A DNA stretch of 64,000 nucleotides from Polaribacter huanghezhanensis (GTDB taxonomy: Bacteria; Bacteroidota; Bacteroidia; Flavobacteriales; Flavobacteriaceae). The position numbers and the translations under genes are program-made. Below, piece after piece: positions 59,382 through 64,000 of this stretch (the first letter of the stretch is position 1; each line of letters opens with the position of its first letter). Location: contig NZ_CP128595.1 of assembly GCF_030444335.1 (NCBI RefSeq), forward strand, positions 124,001 through 188,000, given 5' to 3'. The notes below the pieces were generated by a model. It saw only the letters and a program-made list of their open reading frames with translations, was not told where the DNA came from and did no database searches.

Positions 59382-60893
59382 CTATTTATAATAAACCTCT
59401 TCCAAAGTAACTACTTTTTCATTATTAGCTCTTCTAAACACTTGGTTTGGTTGTAAGTCTAAAAATGTTTCAACTCCCATTGCTGCAACCATTTCTTTTA
59501 CCGATTCTATTGTTTTTTCATGATAATTTTTTACACGAACATTTTTCTTTTCTACAACCAATGCTTTTACCAAATGTGGATCCTGTGTTGCAACACCAAC
59601 CGGACAGGTATCTAAATTACATTCTCTTGCTTGTATACAACCCAAACTTAACATAAAACTACGTGCCATATTAACAGTATCTGCTCCTAAAGCCAACAAC
59701 TTTACAACATCAAAAGCATCAATAGCTTTACCACTTGCAATAATTTTTATTTGATTTTTTAAGTTGTACTTTTCAAGTAACTTTTTTATATAAGTCAACC
59801 CTTCTAATAATGGAGTTCCAACATAATTGGTAAATTCCATTGGCGCAGCACCTGTTCCTCCTTCACCTCCATCTACAGTTATAAAGTCTGGATAATTATT
59901 TACTTCTGCAAAAGCTTTAATCATTGTTTCTATTTCTTCATTATTTCCGACGCATAATTTAATTCCTACAGGTTTTCCTTCGGATAAATCTCTCACTTTC
60001 TGAATAAATGAAATCATTTCATCAAAATTAGAAAAAGCAGTATGTCCCGGAGGAGAATCTACTTGTGTAAATGGTTCTACAGAACGAATTTTAGCAATTT
60101 CTTCGGTGTTCTTTTTTGCAGGTAAAATTCCGCCATGACCAGGTTTTGCTCCTTGAGAAAACTTAATTTCAATCATTTTTACTTCTGGGCGAATTGCATT
60201 TTCTTTGAAAGTATCTGCGTCAAAATACCTTTTTCCGTTTTCGTCGTGCTTTCCTGCTCCAAAATAACCAGTTCCAACTTGAAAAATGATATCACCACCT
60301 TGTAAATGATATGGAGAAATTCCGCCTTCACCAGTATTATGCGCAAAATTCCCCATTTTTGCTCCTTGGTTTAGCGCCATAATGGCGTTTTTACTCAACG
60401 AACCAAAAGACATTGCAGAAATATTGATAATAGAAGCATCATATTTTTGAGTACACTTATCAGAACCAAAAACAACGCGATCTCCTTTTATATGATGATG
60501 ATCTTTCGGAAACAAAGAATGTTTTACAAACTCGTACCCTTTTTCATATATATTGTGCTGTGTACCAAAAGGAACTGTATCCTTCTGTAATTTTGATCGC
60601 TGATAAACAATATTTCTTTTTTCTCTATTTATTGGTTTTCCGTTTAAATCATCTTCTATAAAATACTGTTGAATTTTACTTCTCTCTTCTTCAAAAACCC
60701 ACCTTAATCTAGCAACTAACGGAAAAGCTCTTAATAAAGAATGTCTTCTTTGCATACTATCTTTAATTGCAACTGTAGTTAAAACAACACTAATTGATAG
60801 CATAATAATGGTTCCTGTTTGTGGCATAAAATAAACCAACACTCCAAATAAAACAGTAATACTAATAAAAATAGATAAAATTGTATTTCTCAT
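59382..60893 (-). CDS. FMN-binding glutamate synthase family protein, membrane-anchored
   Basis: A 503-residue protein containing the FMN/iron-sulfur synthase domain of glutamate synthase but no amidotransferase domain. Two N-terminal membrane helices (about 5-23 and 28-44) are followed by the barrel domain with M-S-F-G-S-L-S, P-G-H-G-G-I-L-P and D-G-G-E-G-G-T-G-A-A-P. Cysteines for a [3Fe-4S] cluster are in G-C-I-Q-A-R-E-C-N-L-D-T-C-P-V-G-V-A-T-Q. The class is common but its reaction is not settled; it could not make glutamate from glutamine by itself. Confidence 0.92.
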   Translation of the reverse strand: MRNTILSIFISITVLFGVLVYFMPQTGTIIMLSISVVLTTVAIKDSMQRRHSLLRAFPLVARLRWVFEEERSKIQQYFIEDDLNGKPINREKRNIVYQRSKLQKDTVPFGTQHNIYEKGYEFVKHSLFPKDHHHIKGDRVVFGSDKCTQKYDASIINISAMSFGSLSKNAIMALNQGAKMGNFAHNTGEGGISPYHLQGGDIIFQVGTGYFGAGKHDENGKRYFDADTFKENAIRPEVKMIEIKFSQGAKPGHGGILPAKKNTEEIAKIRSVEPFTQVDSPPGHTAFSNFDEMISFIQKVRDLSEGKPVGIKLCVGNNEEIETMIKAFAEVNNYPDFITVDGGEGGTGAAPMEFTNYVGTPLLEGLTYIKKLLEKYNLKNQIKIIASGKAIDAFDVVKLLALGADTVNMARSFMLSLGCIQARECNLDTCPVGVATQDPHLVKALVVEKKNVRVKNYHEKTIESVKEMVAAMGVETFLDLQPNQVFRRANNEKVVTLEEVYYK

Positions 60894-60981
60894 AATTAAA
60901 TTTTAATATCATTAGACCTTAGTCGTAAGAAAAACTAAAAGTAACATTCTAAATTGATTATAAAAAGTTAATTTAAAACAT

Positions 60982-61012
60982 AAAAAAAGCCTCAACTATG
61001 TTGAGGCTTTTA
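60982..61012 (-). terminator. Terminator of rpmE2
   Basis: AAAAGCCTCAAC and GTTGAGGCTTTT form a perfect stem with a 3-4 nt loop; on the minus strand a run of seven T follows. It lies about 25 nt behind the L31 stop codon. Confidence 0.92.
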
Positions 61013-61036
61013 AATATGGTTAAAATTCTAAGAAAT

Positions 61037-61288
61037 TTATTTCTTGAATTTTGCGTATTTGTTTTTGAATTTATCGATACGTCCTGCAGCATCAATTAAT
61101 TTAGACTTACCAGTGTAAAACGGGTGAGATGTTCTAGAAATCTCTAATTTAATTAGCGGATATTCTACACCATCAACTTCTAAATTTTCTTTAGTATTTG
61201 CAGTAGATTTTGTTAAAAAAACATCTCCGTTAGACATGTCCTTAAAAGCTACCATTCTATAATTCTCTGGGTGTATACCTTTTTTCAT
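61037..61288 (-). CDS. rpmE2: Ribosomal protein bL31, type B
   Basis: An 83-residue protein starting M-K-K-G-I-H-P-E-N-Y-R-M-V-A-F, with S-T-A-N-T-K and S-H-P-F-Y-T-G-K-S-K-L-I-D-A-A-G-R-I-D-K-F, the long form of L31. The zinc-binding C-x-x-C motifs of type A are absent, which defines the B type. It bridges the two ribosomal subunits. The start is ATG 61288; the frame opens farther upstream, but that is the leader region with hairpins. Confidence 0.96.
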   Translation of the reverse strand: MKKGIHPENYRMVAFKDMSNGDVFLTKSTANTKENLEVDGVEYPLIKLEISRTSHPFYTGKSKLIDAAGRIDKFKNKYAKFKK

Positions 61289-61330
61289 CTTACTTTTACT
61301 TTTATAATCTTTTAATATTTTGTTTATAAA

Positions 61331-61386
61331 AGAGTTAAGCTGGTAAATTCTTACTCTTAGACTTAAATAACAAACATAAGTTATTT
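61331..61386 (-). ncRNA. Structured 5' leader of rpmE2 (candidate autoregulatory RNA)
   Basis: Two hairpins lie in the roughly 100-nt leader: AAATAAC/GTTATTT with an 8-nt loop (61365-61386) and AGAGTAAG/CTTAACTCT with one bulged base and a 10-nt loop (61331-61357). Ribosomal-protein leaders often bind their own protein; here this is an inference. Confidence 0.4.
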
Positions 61387-61393
61387 GAGGCTG

Positions 61394-61401
61394 CAAATTT
61401 A
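61394..61401 (-). promoter_or_regulatory. TAnnTTTG -7 box of rpmE2
   Basis: TAAATTTG on the minus strand, about 105 nt upstream of the L31 ATG. It implies an unusually long leader for this organism. Confidence 0.5.
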
Positions 61402-61461
61402 ACGATATTTTTAAGATTACAAAGAAATAATTTATTTAATTTGTGTAAAATTATTTAAACT

Positions 61462-62502
61462 ATGCGTTTATCAAAATACATTTCTCTTTTAGCAATCTCT
61501 TTTATTTTGTTTACTTCTTGTAATGATGCTTACAAATTTAAGCTAACTACAACTAAAAAACTAGTAATCAATCAAGAAGCTACAGCAACTTTAACAGAAA
61601 AAAATAACAAACCAATCGATTCTATTCAGTTTTTTGTCAACGGAAAGAGAGTTGCATCAAAAGGAAATACCATCACATTTGGCACAAAAGAGCTAGGTGT
61701 TGGGAAGTTTACGGTAACCGCTTTGGTTTTTTATCCTGAGAAAACAAAAAAAATTAACAATTCTATTGAGGTTTTATCAAATGTAGAACCAGCAATTTAC
61801 AGTTATAAACTCATCAACACCTATCCGCACGATAAAACTTCTTATACGCAAGGATTGGAATTTTACAACGGCTTTTTATACGAAACTACCGGGAAAAAAG
61901 GAAAATCTGTATTGCGTAAAATAGAATTAAAAACAGGGAAAGTTTTACAAGAAACAAAACTAGATAAAAAATATTTTGGAGAAGGAATGACCATTTTAAA
62001 TGGCAATATTTTCTGGTTAACATGGCAAGCTAGAAAAGGTTTTGTGTACGATTTAGAAACCTTTAAACAAAAAAGCGAATTCAGTTATACATGGAGCAAT
62101 GAAGGTTGGGGCTTAACAAACGACGGAACGCATTTGATAAAATCTGACGGAACTGATAAAATTTGGTTTTTAGATCCAATAACATTAAAAGAAAAAAAAT
62201 CAATTCAAGTGTACACAAACAAGTATTCGCTAAAAGAATTGAACGAAATAGAATACATTAATGGAAAAATTTACGCAAATAAATGGCAACAAAATTCTAT
62301 TGTAATTATTGATGCTAAAACCGGAATCGTGGAGGGTGTTGCTAATTTATCTGGATTGAAAAAAGAAATTGAAAAAACACAAACCTTAGCCAATCAAGAC
62401 GAAGTTTTAAACGGAATTGCCTACGACAAAGAAACTGGAAGAATTTTTATTACTGGAAAACATTGGGGAAAACTTTTTGAAATAGAATTAGTAAAACAAT
62501 AA
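61462..62502 (+). CDS. Glutaminyl-peptide cyclotransferase, lipoprotein
   Basis: A 346-residue protein with lipobox (I-L-F-T-S-C, Cys20). An N-terminal Ig-like domain of about 95 residues (F-F-V-N-G-K-R-V-A-S-K-G) precedes the plant-type glutamine cyclotransferase beta-propeller, with T-Y-P-H-D-K-T-S-Y-T-Q-G-L-E-F, Y-E-T-T-G, F-G-E-G-M-T and L-N-G-I-A-Y-D typical of the family. It would turn N-terminal Gln of exported proteins into pyroglutamate. It is followed by a 59-bp repeat and another lipoprotein gene. Confidence 0.92.
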   Translation: MRLSKYISLLAISFILFTSCNDAYKFKLTTTKKLVINQEATATLTEKNNKPIDSIQFFVNGKRVASKGNTITFGTKELGVGKFTVTALVFYPEKTKKINNSIEVLSNVEPAIYSYKLINTYPHDKTSYTQGLEFYNGFLYETTGKKGKSVLRKIELKTGKVLQETKLDKKYFGEGMTILNGNIFWLTWQARKGFVYDLETFKQKSEFSYTWSNEGWGLTNDGTHLIKSDGTDKIWFLDPITLKEKKSIQVYTNKYSLKELNEIEYINGKIYANKWQQNSIVIIDAKTGIVEGVANLSGLKKEIEKTQTLANQDEVLNGIAYDKETGRIFITGKHWGKLFEIELVKQ

Positions 62503-62545
62503 CAATATCTAAATCAATTAAAAGTTCTATTTTAATAGTCTAAAA

Positions 62546-62604
62546 TGTCAGGTCGAGCATAGTCGATACCAACAAAAAACCTTTCGACTCCGCTCAAGGA
62601 GACA
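62546..62604. repeat. 59-bp TCGAG-type inverted repeat
   Basis: The arms GGTCGAGCATAGTCGATACC and its degenerate inverted copy (CCTTTCGACTCCGCTCAAGG) start with TGTC and end with GACA; the length equals that of the copy at 49796-49854. It ends 11 nt before the start codon of the next gene. Confidence 0.8.
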
Positions 62605-62615
62605 ATTGTATCTTT

Positions 62616-64000
62616 ATGAGAAAAATTTTCACCCTTTTAATTTGTGTTCTGTTAATTTCTGTGAGTTCTTGCAGAAAAGACTTTGGCACAATTCCTAGTT
62701 ACGGTAAACTTACTTTTTCTAAAGACACCGTTTTTTTAGACACTGTTTTTACAAATATTGGCTCTAGCACTTACAACCTTAAAGTGTATAATCAGAGTAA
62801 CAGCGCAATTACAATTCCCGCTATACGTTTAGAAAAAGGAAATGCTTCTAATTACAGAATTAGTGTTGATGGAATTCCTGCTAAAACCTTCCAGAATATT
62901 GATGTTTTAGCCAAAGACAGTATTTTTATTTTTGTAGAAACTACTATTGATTATACTTCAGTTTCCGATCCAATTTATACAGATAAAATTATTTTTGATA
63001 CAGGAAATAATCAGCAAGATGTAGATTTAGTGACACTTGTGCAAAATGCTACTTTTATTTATCCAGGAAAAAATGCCATTTCTATGAAAATAGATTCATT
63101 GACTTTGGATGGAAAACCAACCACCATTAAAGGTCGATTTTTAACCGATTCTGAATTGATATTTACCAACATAAAACCTTATGTAATTTATGGGTATGCG
63201 GCAATTCCTGCAAACAAAACAGCAACCATACAAGCTGGCGCAAAATTATATTTTCATAACGATTCTGGATTGATTGTCGATAATAAAGGAAGTTTAAAAG
63301 TAAACGGAACCACCAATAGTAAAGTTGTTTTTGAAGGCGACAGATTAGAACATCGTTTTAATGCTGTTCCTGGTCAATGGGGAACTATTTGGATGCGCGC
63401 AGGAAGTAAAGAAAACGAAATTAATTATGCCATTATTAAAAACGGAATTATCGGCGTTTTAGTTGATTCTTTAGGGTCTAACGCACCAACTTTATCGATA
63501 ACAAATACGCAGATTTACAACAATTCAAATTTCGGGATTTTAGGAAGAGAAACCAATATTTTAGGAAAAAATCTAGTGATTGGAAACACCGGACAATCTT
63601 CTTTAGCGTGTGCAATTGGCGGAACATACAACTTTACACATTCAACTTTTGCAAATTATTGGAGTAATGGAACAAGACAATTACCAGCCGTTTTGGTGAA
63701 TAATTTTTTCACCTATGCTGATGCAAACAATCAAGAAATTACAGAAACAAGAGATTTGCACGCAGCAAATTTTACCAATTGTATTATTGCAGGAAACAAC
63801 AATATTGAGTTTGTATTAGACAACGTTTCGGGCAGTTTGTTTAATTATGCTATCCAAAATAATATGATTCAATTTAACGATATTAACAACACTCATACTA
63901 CAAATACAGAATTAGATTTTAGCGATACTTCTCATTATCTAAACAATATTTTAAACGGAACCGTACATTTTAAAGATGCATTTACCAATCAATTTAATAT
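62616..64000 (+). CDS. Beta-helix-type lipoprotein, partial (runs off right edge)
   Basis: From the ATG at 62616 the frame stays open to the window end (461 codons). The protein starts MRKIFTLLICVLLISVSSCR, a signal peptide with lipobox (V-S-S-C, Cys19). The first 180 residues look like Ig-like beta domains (F-L-D-T-V-F-T-N-I-G-S-S, V-Y-N-Q-S-N), and later parts (N-Y-A-I-I-K-N-G-I-I-G-V, I-T-N-T-Q-I-Y-N-N-S-N-F-G-I) have the turn pattern of right-handed parallel beta-helix repeats. Probably a surface lipoprotein; function is unknown. Confidence 0.85.
   Translation, partial: MRKIFTLLICVLLISVSSCRKDFGTIPSYGKLTFSKDTVFLDTVFTNIGSSTYNLKVYNQSNSAITIPAIRLEKGNASNYRISVDGIPAKTFQNIDVLAKDSIFIFVETTIDYTSVSDPIYTDKIIFDTGNNQQDVDLVTLVQNATFIYPGKNAISMKIDSLTLDGKPTTIKGRFLTDSELIFTNIKPYVIYGYAAIPANKTATIQAGAKLYFHNDSGLIVDNKGSLKVNGTTNSKVVFEGDRLEHRFNAVPGQWGTIWMRAGSKENEINYAIIKNGIIGVLVDSLGSNAPTLSITNTQIYNNSNFGILGRETNILGKNLVIGNTGQSSLACAIGGTYNFTHSTFANYWSNGTRQLPAVLVNNFFTYADANNQEITETRDLHAANFTNCIIAGNNNIEFVLDNVSGSLFNYAIQNNMIQFNDINNTHTTNTELDFSDTSHYLNNILNGTVHFKDAFTNQFN

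Noticed and set aside
59382..60893. Glutamate synthase large subunit GltB
   Set aside because: The amidotransferase and C-terminal domains are missing and membrane helices are added; it is a separate short family.
61289..61396. N-terminal extension of L31 by 36 codons
   Set aside because: The upstream frame runs through the hairpin leader and reaches the promoter box; bL31 begins at M-K-K-G-I-H-P.

Overview
The window is AT-rich chromosomal DNA from a member of the Bacteroidota, almost certainly the family Flavobacteriaceae (marine Polaribacter/Tenacibaculum-like; the genus cannot be fixed by eye). The reasons are: two SusC-style TonB receptors with an N-terminal carboxypeptidase-regulatory domain, many lipoproteins with a T/I-S-C lipobox, A-rich translation starts, repeated matches to the Bacteroidota -7 promoter box TAnnTTTG upstream of genes, and families typical of the group (DUF4331, DUF2141, PASTA-only protein, type B L31, SerB-SerA fusion). 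No rRNA, tRNA, CRISPR array, prophage or classical insertion sequence was seen.

Layout. 1-1.6 kb: a minus-strand DUF4331 lipoprotein cluster behind a possible ECF-sigma promoter. 1.7-5.9 kb: epimerase, M1 peptidase, 5-formyl-THF cyclo-ligase, XdhC. 6.0-7.4 kb: a SatD/DUF3307 two-gene cassette behind tandem palindromes. 7.4-13.9 kb: TonB receptor with DUF2141 and TPR proteins, type II NADH dehydrogenase, metallophosphoesterase. 14-25 kb: dnaK, serine deaminase, yaaA operon, K+/H+ antiporter, second TonB receptor. 24-27.6 kb: RluD/PASTA diverging from Ddl/CoaD. 27.6-29.6 kb: cysteine dioxygenase plus a PLP decarboxylase, a probable hypotaurine route. 29.8-33.2 kb: a molybdenum hydroxylase pair with a MobA-like protein. 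33-42.7 kb: SulP transporter, NUDIX/pyrE, birA, and an rsfS-ftsH-LUD-cdsA-psd-ACBP-yceI series. 42.7-51.1 kb: a kynurenine-pathway cluster (ACMSD, 3-HAA dioxygenase, SDR, aldehyde dehydrogenase, RidA-type deaminase, KMO, kynureninase). 51.2-53.1 kb: NlpC/P60 lipoprotein and two decayed lipoproteins. 53.3-61.3 kb: SerB-SerA fusion, UbiA-like protein, gcvP, FMN glutamate-synthase-like protein, L31. 61.5-64 kb: glutaminyl cyclotransferase and a beta-helix lipoprotein that runs off the edge.

How the genes work together. Amino-acid and one-carbon metabolism dominates: tryptophan breakdown from kynurenine to 4-oxalocrotonate, cysteine to hypotaurine, serine synthesis and deamination, glycine cleavage. 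The most unusual structure is the crowd of short inverted repeats in the kynurenine cluster. They fill most of its gaps, two arm-like copies lie inside the kmo coding sequence, and one pair of inverted arms tightly encloses a GIY-YIG nuclease gene, like the terminal repeats of a compact mobile element. The second candidate for something new is the SatD/DUF3307 cassette, whose SatD looks like a nucleotide-cyclase-type palm domain joined to a helix-turn-helix.
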